Origin: Blastobasis lacticolella
Lineage: Eukaryota; Arthropoda; Insecta; Lepidoptera; Blastobasidae
DNA: 64,000 bases
Reading direction: 5' to 3'
Assembly (NCBI GenBank): GCA_905147135.1
Contig: LR990056.1
Span: forward strand, 4,536,001 to 4,600,000
Both the position numbers and the translations under genes were made by a program. This document shows positions 20,438 through 29,950 of the stretch, piece by piece; position 1 is the stretch's first letter; every line of letters begins with the position of its first letter. The notes below the pieces were generated by a model. The model had not been told where the DNA came from and did no database searches. It was given only the letters and a program-made list of their open reading frames with translations.

Positions 20438-23400
20438 CTTTATAAACGTACTGCAGATCAACCTCCAACACAGTCAGACTGCAACGGCTTCCCTACGCAG
20501 GTTGTTGGAGGTACAAACATCGACCGTAGCCATGATCCAGGAACCGTGGATCAGGGGGGGGAGGGTCTACGGTCTGAGCAGCTTGGGAGGCGACCTAATT
20601 TATGACACCACGGTGGGTAACCCTCGTACGTGTATATACGTCCCCAAGCATGTCAGCGCCGTACTCCTAACAGAGTATTGTTCCAGGAATCTGACTACTG
20701 TCAGGACCAGGAACGCGCCCAACAGCAACCTGCCGCCGATGGTGCTCGCGTCGGCGTACCTTCCGAGTGATGCTGAGGCACCCACACCGGAGCTGGCAGG
20801 TCTGATCCAGCACTGCGAAGCAGAGGAACTAGAGGTAATCATCGCAACGGACGCAAACGCGCACCACCCATTGTGGGGGAGCGAGACCGCGAACGGCAGA
20901 GGTGAGGATCTCATTAATTATCTTATGACAACCAGACTCTCGTTAATAAATCGGGGCGCAGAACCCACTTTTGTAACACGAAGGGCTCAAACAATAATAG
21001 ATCTGACATTAGCATCGGACCGGGCATCTAACCTAATTTCGGACTGGCATGTGTCTGACGAGGCTTCATGCTCTGACCACCGATGGATCAGATTTAAATT
21101 AAACATAGAAAACCGGGAAAGAAGTGTGAGCAGAAATCCTCGCAAAACTGACCGTATTAGGTACGCGATCGGTGCGGAGAAATCCCTAGCGAAGATAGCA
21201 ATACCACCCACCTACCATACAGACAATGACATAGACAAACAGGTTGACAAGATAACGTTGACTCTAACAGACGCCTACGAACAGACATGCCCCCTAACTT
21301 CCCCCCGGTCGGGACCGAAACCGCGACACCAGTGGTGGGGACCTGAGCTGGAGAAACTTAAAAGGAAACTTAGGAAACAGTTCAATAGGGCCAAAAACAC
21401 TAGATGCGACAGTGACTGGGATACCTACAAGGAGACCCAGAATAAATACAAGAAGTGTATCCGGCAACGAAAGGAGGAGTGCTGGAGACGCTTCTGCTCC
21501 AGTATAGAATCGAACACCCAGGCTGCTAGGATAAAAAACGTACTCAGTAACGATAAAGTCCACAACCTAGGATCACTAATCAAACCTGATAAAACATATA
21601 CCAAAACGGACTCGGATGTTTGTGAACTACTGCTAGGCACGCACTTTCCGGGCTGCGAAATTAAAAATGAGCAGACATGGAGTGAGACAGCGGAACACCA
21701 CCCGAGTGAAACAGAATGGGAACAAGTTGAGAAAATTGTGACCAGAGATAAGGTAAGATGGGCGATGGACAGTTTCCTACCATACAAGGCACCAGGCCCG
21801 GATGGAATATTCCCCGGCCTACTGAAATGGTGTGGTGGGAGACTACTTGATCATTTGGTCAGTATATACCGAGCCTGTCTTGCTAAAAGATATATACCAT
21901 TGAAGTGGAGAGAGGTAAGGGTTGTGTTTATTCCGAAGCCCGGCAAAAGTGACTATACACAACCCAAAGCTTTCAGGCCCATCAGCCTGACATCGTTCCT
22001 GCTGAAGGTGCTAGAGAGAATATGCGACAGAGACATTAGAGACTCGGCGCTAATAAAGTACCCTCTCCACAAAAATCAGCATGCCTACACTGCAGGTAAA
22101 AGCACAGAATCAGCACTGTATAGCGTAACGACTCACATCGAACACGCTATGGCGTCTAAGCAATCCACTCTAGGAGTCTTCATAGACATAGAAGGTGCTT
22201 TTGACAAAACACACTTTGGGAGCATCAATCAGGCACTGATTAAGCACGGAGTCAAGGATACCATAGCCGGATGGATCGACTCAATGCTGAGACGCAGGGC
22301 CGTTCGAATAACGATAAATAACACAACCAGAGCAGTGGTCGCTAGGGGATGCCCACAGGGTGGGGTCTTATCTCCACTATTATGGAATATTGTAGTCAAT
22401 GAGCTGATAAGCCGGTTAAATGACAACAGATTCCATACAATTGGCTATGCAGATGACATAGCCATACTTATTAGCGGACCATTCGAGAACGTTTTATGCG
22501 ACCTCATGGGGTCTGCATTAAAAATAGTCGAAAGCTGGTGTAGTGAGCACGACCTCTCGGTCAATCCATCCAAGACAGAGATGGTCCTGTTCACACACAA
22601 GAGGAGTCTGGGAGAACTCAGACTCCCCAAGCTATTCGGTACCAAACTATCCTTAACAGACGAGGTCAAATACCTTGGGGTCATTTTCGACAACAAGCTG
22701 TTATGGAACAAACATCTGGAACACAAACTGGCCAAAGCCAGCATCTCGCTGTGGCAGTGCAGCAGACTTCTTGGCAAAACATGGGGAATCTCCCCCAGGA
22801 TTGCCAGGTGGCTGTATACAGCCGTGGTGAGGCCCTTCGTTGCCTATGGCGCGGTGGCCTGGTGGTCCAGAACCAAGCTCAATACAGCGGTCAACAGGCT
22901 GCAACGGTTCCAGAGAATGGCATGCTCTGCCATAACGGGCTGCATGCGCTCGACACCAACAGCTTCACTTGAAGTACTACTGGGACTGCCACCTCTTGAT
23001 CTGCATATACAGCAGGAGGCAAAGATGGCAATTCTAAGACTTAAGATAACAAGACAATGGAACAATAAACTTGGCTCCCATCGAACCTTATGGGAAACAA
23101 TGGTTCAGAGTAACCCTATGTTTGAAGCCAAGTGTGACCGAATCGCGAAACAGTTCACTTTTGGCAAGAGATACCAGATACAAACTGCGGAAACGGAGGC
23201 GGACTGGTCTGGGATAAGAGAAGTCCGTATTTACACGGACGGATCCAAGACCGACCAAGGCACCGGTGCAGGAATCTTCTCGCTGGATCTGAATATTAAG
23301 AGTTCCATACCACTAGGGGAACATAGTACCATATTCCAATGCGAGTGTGTAGCAATCACACAGGCCGCCATGCGAGTGAAGAGACTCGGTATAAGCGACC

Positions 23401-24050
23401 AAGGCATCCGAATCTTATCGGACAGTATGTCGGTCTTGAAGGCATTGGGAAAGAACAGTATAAACTCTGCCCTAATCCTGGAGTGCCACCAGGCGCTTGA
23501 AGATATCTCCCTGACAAACAGGGTTACGATACAATGGATCAAGGGTCACAGCAATTCAATGGGGAACGACGCCGCCGATGAGCTGGCAAGAAAGGGATCA
23601 GGGATGGAAATTGCTGGTCCCCCTCCATCCCTACCCCTGTCTTTTAACACACTGCGAGCATGGGTGAGCAAACACACAACGGACCAGCACAATAAACGTT
23701 GGCAAAACACAATTGGATGTAGACAGTCGAAGTTGGTGGTGACCGAACGATCACCAAGACTAACTAATAAACTGCTAGATCTCAAACGGAAAGAACTCAG
23801 GACAGTAGTTGGCACAATAACAGGACACCTCCCCCTGAACAAACTACTGTTCATGATAGGAGCTACGGACAGCCCTTTATGCAGGGGATGCCTAGTAGAC
23901 GAAGAAACAGCGGCCCATGTGGTCCTGGAGTGTGAGGGACTTAAGGACCACAGGGTAAAAATCGCATTAGGAACAGGGTCCCTCCGAGAGATCTGCGAGC
24001 GTCCGAAGAGACTGCTGGACTTCTGGAGGGAGCTGGGCTGGCTAAATTAG
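20403..24050 (+). CDS. LINE ORF2: endonuclease, reverse transcriptase, RNase H
   Basis: 1,215 residues from the ATG at 20403, in the +1 frame relative to ORF1. An endonuclease/phosphatase domain (~15-235) shows QEPW with Glu47, TDANAHH with Asp150 and SDH at 224-226. The RT (~490-760) shows FRPISLTSFLLKVLERI, IDIEGAFDK (~594), GCPQGGVLSPLLW (~648) and catalytic YADD at 682-685 (22446-22457). RNase H follows with YTDGS (Asp946), the Glu motif CECVAI, LSDSMSV and GHSNSMGNDAADELA (~1046). The tail has C-x2-C-x8-H-x4-C at ~1160. All catalytic residues that I can check are present. The protein nicks target DNA and primes reverse transcription there. The ATG lies inside ORF1, so reinitiation or frameshifting is needed. 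Confidence 0.95.
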   Translation: MASLHMTPAPLNFINVLQINLQHSQTATASLRRLLEVQTSTVAMIQEPWIRGGRVYGLSSLGGDLIYDTTVGNPRTCIYVPKHVSAVLLTEYCSRNLTTVRTRNAPNSNLPPMVLASAYLPSDAEAPTPELAGLIQHCEAEELEVIIATDANAHHPLWGSETANGRGEDLINYLMTTRLSLINRGAEPTFVTRRAQTIIDLTLASDRASNLISDWHVSDEASCSDHRWIRFKLNIENRERSVSRNPRKTDRIRYAIGAEKSLAKIAIPPTYHTDNDIDKQVDKITLTLTDAYEQTCPLTSPRSGPKPRHQWWGPELEKLKRKLRKQFNRAKNTRCDSDWDTYKETQNKYKKCIRQRKEECWRRFCSSIESNTQAARIKNVLSNDKVHNLGSLIKPDKTYTKTDSDVCELLLGTHFPGCEIKNEQTWSETAEHHPSETEWEQVEKIVTRDKVRWAMDSFLPYKAPGPDGIFPGLLKWCGGRLLDHLVSIYRACLAKRYIPLKWREVRVVFIPKPGKSDYTQPKAFRPISLTSFLLKVLERICDRDIRDSALIKYPLHKNQHAYTAGKSTESALYSVTTHIEHAMASKQSTLGVFIDIEGAFDKTHFGSINQALIKHGVKDTIAGWIDSMLRRRAVRITINNTTRAVVARGCPQGGVLSPLLWNIVVNELISRLNDNRFHTIGYADDIAILISGPFENVLCDLMGSALKIVESWCSEHDLSVNPSKTEMVLFTHKRSLGELRLPKLFGTKLSLTDEVKYLGVIFDNKLLWNKHLEHKLAKASISLWQCSRLLGKTWGISPRIARWLYTAVVRPFVAYGAVAWWSRTKLNTAVNRLQRFQRMACSAITGCMRSTPTASLEVLLGLPPLDLHIQQEAKMAILRLKITRQWNNKLGSHRTLWETMVQSNPMFEAKCDRIAKQFTFGKRYQIQTAETEADWSGIREVRIYTDGSKTDQGTGAGIFSLDLNIKSSIPLGEHSTIFQCECVAITQAAMRVKRLGISDQGIRILSDSMSVLKALGKNSINSALILECHQALEDISLTNRVTIQWIKGHSNSMGNDAADELARKGSGMEIAGPPPSLPLSFNTLRAWVSKHTTDQHNKRWQNTIGCRQSKLVVTERSPRLTNKLLDLKRKELRTVVGTITGHLPLNKLLFMIGATDSPLCRGCLVDEETAAHVVLECEGLKDHRVKIALGTGSLREICERPKRLLDFWRELGWLN

Positions 24051-24108
24051 CACGCCTTAACTACGTACAAAGGACCAAGTTTGAGTTCAAGTGCGGAAAA
24101 AGGAGCCC

Positions 24109-24127
24109 ATTAACCTAACCTAACCTA
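24109..24127 (+). repeat. TAACC tail identical to the insect telomere unit
   Basis: After agcccat come three TAACC units and a partial fourth, immediately before the target duplication. (TTAGG)n is the usual telomere repeat of insects; here the unit serves as the LINE's 3' simple-repeat tail. Confidence 0.85.
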
Positions 24128-24152
24128 ACTCTGCCGCACACCACACGGCCAG
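24128..24152 (+). mobile_element. right target duplication and rest of the SINE-C fragment
   Basis: 24128-24141 repeats actctgccgcacac; cacacggcca continues the SINE-C 3' end as at 40030-40047. Confidence 0.8.
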
Positions 24153-24809
24153 AAAAACGATACATGTCGTATGAAACGAAGATTTTTATTTTATTTTATA
24201 TTTTAATAACATTTTATTATGATTGACAAGTTTTAGTTATTATTATTATTTACCAATGGACACTAATTTATTAAAGTTTTTTTTGACATTACTGAATACT
24301 CTTTCAGGTACTTATATACTTGCTGCTATGATTTTTTTTTTGTCAATTGAATTTAATTACTTTAATTTTGATTTAAATTGAAATTGTAATTTTGTTATTG
24401 CTGACTTTTAATTATTTGAATTTTTATAGACAACGAATTATTGAATCGACTGACGTTTAATCGTTTTAATTTTAAATGACATTTATATATTGAATCTTTA
24501 ATTAGTTACAATCATTATGTATACCTAATATTAAGTATGCCAAGAGGCACATCATGGAGCCATTATCTTGTGATACCTTTACGTTACATATGAGGACTAA
24601 ATAAATAATTTGATATTTGATATTTAACACATAATCAGTAATCGCCCTACTGATACCGCAACTGCGGACTTAGGATAATAACATGAGATGGGTATTTTTT
24701 GTTTGGAACTTGCCGTCAGCAGGAAATTCCGTCATTGGAATTTGTATATTAAAACCGCAATAAACTTGTTACGGAGATTCCTTTATTTTAATACTAAGGA
24801 AAAGGATAT
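24153..24809. other. AT-rich stretch, no gene seen
   Basis: T-rich and A-rich runs (24180-24500) with scattered tgacattt / tgacaag words like those in the AT-rich blocks at 3055, 36340 and 41880. Ends in gactaaataaataatttg. Confidence 0.4.
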
Positions 24810-25400
24810 CTGCATATTATGTCGTTTAACAAGTGCGGTATTGGACAATTGGCGTATTATTTGAACCAGCAGTGACATCGTTACGGAGTATAGGTTGAAC
24901 ACCTTCAACTATGTTCTTATACCACACAACATCAAAATCGGTCTCGGCAGTTTCGAGAAAAAAGCATTCTTTTGTCACACTTATATGACTAGTGCTGTAT
25001 TCTTTGAACCAGCAGTGACATGGTTACGGAGTATAGGTTGAGTACCATGAGCTCTGTTCTTTTGCCGCACGACATCAAAATCAAATCTGGCAGTTATGAG
25101 AAAAATGCATGTCTTTCGCACAGTTGTATGACAAGTGACGTATTCTTTGAACCAGCTGCAACATGGTTACGGAGTGTAGATTGAGCACCTTCAACTATAT
25201 TCTTATGCAACACGACATCAAAATCAATCTCGGCAGTTTCGAGAAAAAATGCATTTATTTGCACATGTTTATATGACTATAAATGCTTCTTTTTCGAAAC
25301 TGCCGGGACCGATTTTGATGCCATATTGTACAAATATGCAGCTGAGGCACCCTAACCCATAGGTCATCACCGTAATGCTGCTGGTTTATGGTGTTCCGCT
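24810..25400. repeat. tandem array of ~142-bp units, locus 2
   Basis: The marker accagc(a/t)g recurs at 24865, 25008 and 25150 (143 and 142 bp apart). Units share ggttacggagta(t/g)a, (c/a)accttcaactat, catcaaaatc and ggcagtttcgagaaaaa. A last half-unit at 25274-25330 is inverted (tttttcgaaactgccggga, gattttgatgcc). The exit text ccctaacccataggtcat also closes the array at 1350-1735. Confidence 0.85.
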
Positions 25401-25440
25401 TTTGCCCAGTCTCCCTTATCTTTATTTAGGTAGAAGGTTT

Positions 25441-26735
25441 TTGTTTGAGTAAGGTTCATTTTAAATATGAATAATTGTTTCTTAAGTTATTGATGAAAAA
25501 TATACTTATATGTGTCAACTTCTCTAATATTTTTGTAATATTTATCAGTATTGTAAATATCTCTTTATATGTAAATTAAAGGACATTGTAAAAAAATGCC
25601 TATGAATCAACACGCATGAAACATTTACTATAATTAATAGTTCTTTTTATAATGTTCATTACCAATATTTCAATAGAACGGACACTTCTTAATTTCGAAA
25701 ACATTTTAAAAAGTATCGACTTCCGTCATAATCCTCGGTGTTATTACTTTTTTGGTTCAATTTGAGGTTTTTAATAGGCAAAGGTATTATAGCTCATACA
25801 GCCAAGTCTTTGTAACAGCACTCTTAATAAGAGTTTGATACAGACAAGCGTTAGTATTCTCAACACTTGATATACGATAATGGTTTTTAGTTACAAACAG
25901 TCCGCTATGATGTCGCGGAACCATAATACGGCTTATCAAAAAACTTGATTGAAAGCGCTGTTTGAAACGAGCAATAATATCGACACTGACTTTGGTAGTA
26001 ATGTCACTTGGCGCGCGCATTCTGTGCTCGATCTGCGTTTGCGTTAATAAATAAATAAATAAATATTCGTGGACAAATTCGTTGGTTGCGTACTGAATGC
26101 GTTTGCATTTTCTTATTATTCTTTTCCGATTTTATCTAACATATATAGGATAACGATTAGGGCGGAAAACAAGGATGCAAGCCTTTAAAACTCAGCATCA
26201 GCGGGATATGACGAGAATTATAGCAGCAGAGCTGTTTTCGAAACAGTAGTTCAGAGTATTATGACTGACCTAGCAGTGTGGCAATAAAACGTTTACCTAC
26301 AATTTATAATCCAATGTAAGTACGTACTTACATTCAGTAATAAATGCTAAGTTATTGCTACATACCGAATGTTTTTATTGACGTAATTATAACCTCAAAA
26401 TCCGAAAGTGTTTTAATTTTTTCCGAATTCTCAAAAGTGTCCGTTGTTTTAATTTAGGTTCAATCGAATATATACATTATCCAAAACCCAAAAAGTAAAT
26501 ACACCTCCCTGTTGGATCTTAGGCCAACTATGTATGGACGACGAGCAATGTCCTTTAGGGCTTAAAATAAATAATCTAATATATTAGGAAAAATAAAAAT
26601 GAAAATAACAGAAATAAAAACAAACATGACATATTGTGCATATAGTATTAAATTAAAATCTACTAAATTTGCATAGGTTCCCGGGAAATTTAGGGAGAAA
26701 TTCTGAACACCATTAAACCACATCCGATCCACAGT
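25441..26735. other. AT-rich intergenic region downstream of the receptor gene
   Basis: No gene recognised. A short minus-strand frame at 25787-26020 has no domain signature. 26040-26085 carries a taaataaataaat run and aattcgttgg, possibly a SINE-A scrap. Confidence 0.4.
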
Positions 26736-26801
26736 CTACAGCTTCTGGTCCTGCACGTACTGCAGCAGGGTTACCAGCAGAGTGGTTGCCGTTTGGGCGA
26801 C
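26736..26801 (-). CDS. gustatory receptor, exon 4 (C-terminus)
   Basis: 66 bp between the acceptor tcatctccag (exon starts at 26801) and a TAG at 26736-26738. It encodes 21 residues, VAQTATTLLVTLLQYVQDQK plus Leu. TTLLVTLLQY is the receptor family's C-terminal signature TYhhhhhQF in variant form (Thr for Tyr, Tyr for Phe). Phase 0 entry joins cleanly to exon 3. GC content and codon regularity stand out from the AT-rich flanks. Confidence 0.8.
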   Translation of the reverse strand, partial: VAQTATTLLVTLLQYVQDQKL

Positions 26802-27471
26802 CTGGAGATGAAAACTTTAATCAATTGCGTGTATGCTAGTATTTTACTGGGCCATTTCATGACATTAACCTTAAAACTAGACCAAAGTAGGGTCACAGAT
26901 TATGTGACGTATATAGTGTTGCTACAAATTGAATTAACATAAAAACTGCTACACACTATTGCGACATTGAAATTTTGCGACCGTTGGGACATGGTCGACA
27001 AGTAGAACATAGACCCTAGTTTAGTCTAGGCTGAACTGATTTTGAATACTTAATGCATGGTAGTAAAGAATACTTCTTTCAAATTATAGTTTACTTAAAT
27101 TGCTATAGATTTTGGTTCAGTTAGGTCAAAGAGGAGGCTCGCCCCGATATAAAAAAATTATAACGTCACTACTGCTCCCCCTATGGAAATATTTATAAGA
27201 ACTAGCGCTCAAAATGATTGCTTTAACCTAAAGTACCCGTGTACCAAACGGTTATTCTGTACATCGATTTGCGGTTTTCTATCAATATTTGCATTGTACA
27301 ACGTCCACTAATAGGTTAGCTGGGATTGACCGCTAGGCATAAAACTATTGAAAAGTTAACTACCTTTGCGGGCAATTTTTTGTTTCTGCTCTATTGCTAG
27401 GGTGATGATGACGATATTATGAGCAACAGGTTATTTCCATCAAGTGGATTGTCGCCTCGTCTGTAACTTAC
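26802..27471 (-). other. gustatory receptor intron 3
   Basis: Donor ATGCAT|gtaagt at 27471 and acceptor tctccag at 26802, phase 0, 670 bp. No coding or repeat feature was recognised inside it. Confidence 0.65.
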
Positions 27472-27561
27472 ATGCATCAGTAGCTCGTAGGACAGCTCTC
27501 CCAGCCCGTATACTACAATGGATGACGGCTGAAGCTTCAACTGGTTGTATAAAATAGACGC
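27472..27561 (-). CDS. gustatory receptor, exon 3
   Basis: 90 bp between acceptor ttgttttcgcag and donor gtaagt, phase 0 at both ends. Thirty residues including LKLQPSSIVVYGLGELSYEL, which fits the last extracellular loop and start of TM7 of insect gustatory receptors just before the TYhhhhhQF exon. Confidence 0.8.
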
Positions 27562-27666
27562 CTGCGAAAACAAGATTTGTGAAATGGCGCCATATGATAT
27601 AATATGTTCCCGGGCCCTCGCGCGCGAAAACAAACGAGATATTGACGCCATAGTAATGATTGTAAA

Positions 27667-27899
27667 CCAGTACGCCAATTCCGTAACTCTGTTGAAAATA
27701 ATTCTATGATTTCAATTATAGAAATTGCTACTTTTGCTATTAAGTACGTAGTTCAGATTGAATAGTATTAGTTTATTTTAATGGAACTTTAATAGCAACT
27801 GAATTCATGAAATCGATGATATGGAATCGCAAAAGTAACAGTTTCAATCATTGAAATCAAAGAATTGTTGGCAACAGCATTACGTAATTAGCGTACAGG
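27667..27899. mobile_element. MITE-L fold-back element, copy 1
   Basis: Ends ccagtacgccaattccgtaa and ttacgtaattagcgtacagg are inverted repeats, followed inward by ctctgttg...ttcaattatagaaa / ttcaatcattgaaa. The same layout is at 45872-46095 and 63336-63564. Noncoding. Confidence 0.75.
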
Positions 27900-28097
27900 A
27901 AACCCTTGGTTGTCAATGGCAACCGCCACTCACGTCAATGACCAGCTCGCTTCGCTCGCTCGGCTCGTGTGCGATGGTTTATAACAACTAACATGCTCGT
28001 CGCTTTCCTCTTCGCAACCTAACCTACTGCTACGGATAGATTCGGGTTTTTGACAAATTGTCAATTAAAACAGTGAAATTAACACATTGTTTAGGAG

Positions 28098-28109
28098 ATG
28101 TATGAAATT
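28098..28109. repeat. target duplication of the Penelope-like element, left
   Basis: atgtatgaaatt, repeated at 29951-29962 directly after the right arm. Between this copy and the left arm (28110-28152) are 43 bp with no counterpart on the right. Confidence 0.65.
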
Positions 28110-28207
28110 TTTAACACTTTGTGTTGTCACTTCATGATGGAACTCCATTATTATGAATTAAATCACTTTTTGTACACTAGTTCCACTTTATTATATAATT
28201 TTTATTA

Positions 28208-28246
28208 AATTGCAACCGGTTTCGAATTACTCATCTTCAGGCAATT
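28208..28246 (-). ncRNA. hammerhead-like ribozyme motif, left arm
   Basis: Exact reverse-complement partner of the motif at 29859-29897; see that entry. Confidence 0.45.
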
Positions 28247-28468
28247 ACTTTATATTTTGATTACAAGCTATATGTAGGTACCGACAAATAATAATTTAAA
28301 GTTGATGTGGGTACCGACAGTATACAATAATGTTAGGATGTCACAGTGCAGAGAAATGTACAGTATGTCAACATAATACAAATTACAAGTAGTCAAAATT
28401 TTTTAAGGTATGTCAATTGTTATACATTTAAGTAAATGGCAAAAAATATAAATTATATCGAAGGTATG

Positions 28469-28678
28469 TCATTTAAAATAATTTAAAATAGGTGATGTCG
28501 ATAAGGAAATTTGGTCATTAATTATATTATCTTTCTTCATTCTGTTCACTTCTATAGCTTCTAGTCCATCTAGTCTACGTCCTTTCCCAGCTATATGAAG
28601 GTATTTTATGCCATTATCTGGGTTAAAAATATGGTTTTCTTTATTAAGGTGTTCCGCAAAGGTCGAGGTTTGTGTATT
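28469..28678 (-). pseudogene. Penelope-like ORF C-terminus, inverted copy
   Basis: Reads the last 69 residues of the element's protein (from NTQTSTFAEHLNKENHIF to SPILNYFK), identical in what I compared to the end of the rightward frame. It lacks RT and the GIY-YIG core; only the tail of the endonuclease region is present. Confidence 0.8.
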
Positions 28679-28680
28679 TT

Positions 28681-29636
28681 CGAGATTCCGTGAACACATA
28701 CAATATTGGTACAGATATGTCGATGATATATTGTGTCTGTGGACTGGAAATGATAACGACCTAAACAGTGTATTAGATTTTATGAATTCCTTGAACCCTA
28801 ATATTCAACTGACGATGGAAATTGGTGGAAAAACCATTAATTTTCTTGACATTACAATAGACATCACGAACGATCAACATGAATATAAAATATATCGTAA
28901 AGAGACATATAGCGATAATATTATACACGCCACATCCCGGCATCCAGACAGTCATAAACATGCGGCTTTCCACGCGTTTATCCATAGATTATTAAGTGTA
29001 CCAATGAGTCGAGAAAACTTTACTAAGGAGTTGAAAACTATAGAACGGATAGCAATAAACAATGGCTACTCCAAAAAACTAATAAACAATATTCTCATAC
29101 GCAAGCAAAGAGTAATAACTAGGAAAATGTTGGCACCCGCGGCTTTAGAAATTAACAAACCTACAAAAAGATGGGCAACAATTCCCTATGTTGGACCTAT
29201 CACACACAAATTGAGGAAAATTTGCAATAGCGATCAGCAAAACACTGCATTTTATAGCATAAAATCGCTGGGGTCCTTGATTTGCAACAATAAGGATAAA
29301 ATACCCATTGAAAATCAAAGTGGAATTTATAGTCTGACATGTGACACGTGTGCTAAAATATACATAGGTCAAACAGGAAGGAAGTTTAAAACAAGAATCA
29401 AAGAACATATAGCTAGCTGGAGAAAAAATACACAAACCTCGACCTTTGCGGAACACCTTAATAAAGAAAACCATATTTTTAACCCAGATAATGGCATAAA
29501 ATACCTTCATATAGCTGGGAAAGGACGTAGACTAGATGGACTAGAAGCTATAGAAGTGAACAGAATGAAGAAAGATAATATAATTAATGACCAAATTTCC
29601 TTATCGACATCACCTATTTTAAATTATTTTAAATGA
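28681..29636 (+). CDS. Penelope-like RT (C-terminal part) plus GIY-YIG endonuclease, 5'-truncated
   Basis: An open frame of about 318 residues after the arm junction; the frame is open further left, but only because it crosses the inverted arm. It begins in RT at YWYRYVDDILCLW (catalytic YVDD), followed by INFLDITID and the thumb (HAAFHAFIHRLLSVPMSREN). A C-terminal GIY-YIG domain shows GIYSLTCDTCAKIYIGQTGR, then FKTRIKEH and FAEHLN. The arrangement RT then GIY-YIG is diagnostic of Penelope-like elements. The RT fingers and most of the palm are missing, so it cannot be active alone. The frame has no stops, consistent with a young insertion. It is antisense to the receptor gene. Confidence 0.9.
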
Positions 29637-29858
29637 CATACCTTCGATATAATTTATATTTTTTGCCATTTACTTAAATGTATAACAATTGACATACCTT
29701 AAAAAATTTTGACTACTTGTAATTTGTATTATGTTGACATACTGTACATTTCTCTGCACTGTGACATCCTAACATTATTGTATACTGTCGGTACCCACAT
29801 CAACTTTAAATTATTATTTGTCGGTACCTACATATAGCTTGTAATCAAAATATAAAGT

Positions 29859-29897
29859 AATTGCCTGAAGATGAGTAATTCGAAACCGGTTGCAATT
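29859..29897 (+). ncRNA. hammerhead-like ribozyme motif, right arm
   Basis: Stem I aattgc (29859-29864) pairs with gcaatt (29892-29897). The core ctgaaga (29865-29871) matches CUGANGA, a short gag/ttc stem II with loop taa follows, then gaaa (29882-29885), a tiny ac/gt stem III, and GUU as a possible cleavage triplet. An extra T at 29872 lies between core and stem II. Open stem I is type I topology, the type reported for Penelope-like elements. Activity is an inference. Confidence 0.5.
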
Positions 29898-29950
29898 TAA
29901 TAAAAATTATATAATAAAGTGGAACTAGTGTACAAAAAGTGATTTAATTC

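Larger units (their letters stand above)
18016..24127 (+). mobile_element. 6.1-kb intact non-LTR retrotransposon (I/LOA-like, RNase H-bearing)
   Basis: A complete-looking LINE: a GC-rich 5' UTR of about 820 bp starting at ttggggtgggggtgatag, ORF1 (18839-20437), ORF2 (20403-24050), a 3' UTR of only ~60 bp, then a tail of TAACC repeats. It is framed by a 14-bp target duplication. Apurinic-type endonuclease, RT and RNase H in one ORF2, plus a DUF4780-like ORF1 without zinc knuckles, point to the LOA branch of the I superclade; R1-clade membership is the main alternative. Both ORFs are open throughout, and GC content is visibly above the flanks, so it is a recent arrival and possibly still mobile. 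Confidence 0.9.
28110..29950 (+). mobile_element. Penelope-like element with 528-bp inverted arms
   Basis: Left arm 28153-28680 and right arm 29425-29952 are reverse complements of equal length with no gap in the parts I compared; the centre (28681-29424) is single copy. The right arm and centre form one 5'-truncated element reading rightward. The left arm is the same 3' end (last ~68 codons plus 3' UTR) reading leftward. Penelope-like elements are known for partial tandem or inverted units and for retaining GIY-YIG endonucleases. Near-identical arms imply that they arose in one event or very recently. Confidence 0.85.

Noticed and set aside
24109..24127. Telomeric repeat array or chromosome end
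   Set aside because: Only about 3.8 units, bounded by the element's 3' UTR and its target duplication; it is the LINE tail.
24810..25400. CRISPR-like array
   Set aside because: Units are ~142 bp, contiguous and diverged, with no short repeat/unique spacer alternation; the genome is eukaryotic.
28608..28680. N-terminal 24 residues of the long plus-strand frame over the Penelope-like element
   Set aside because: They lie in the inverted left arm and are antisense to its coding strand; real element coding starts at the junction at 28681.
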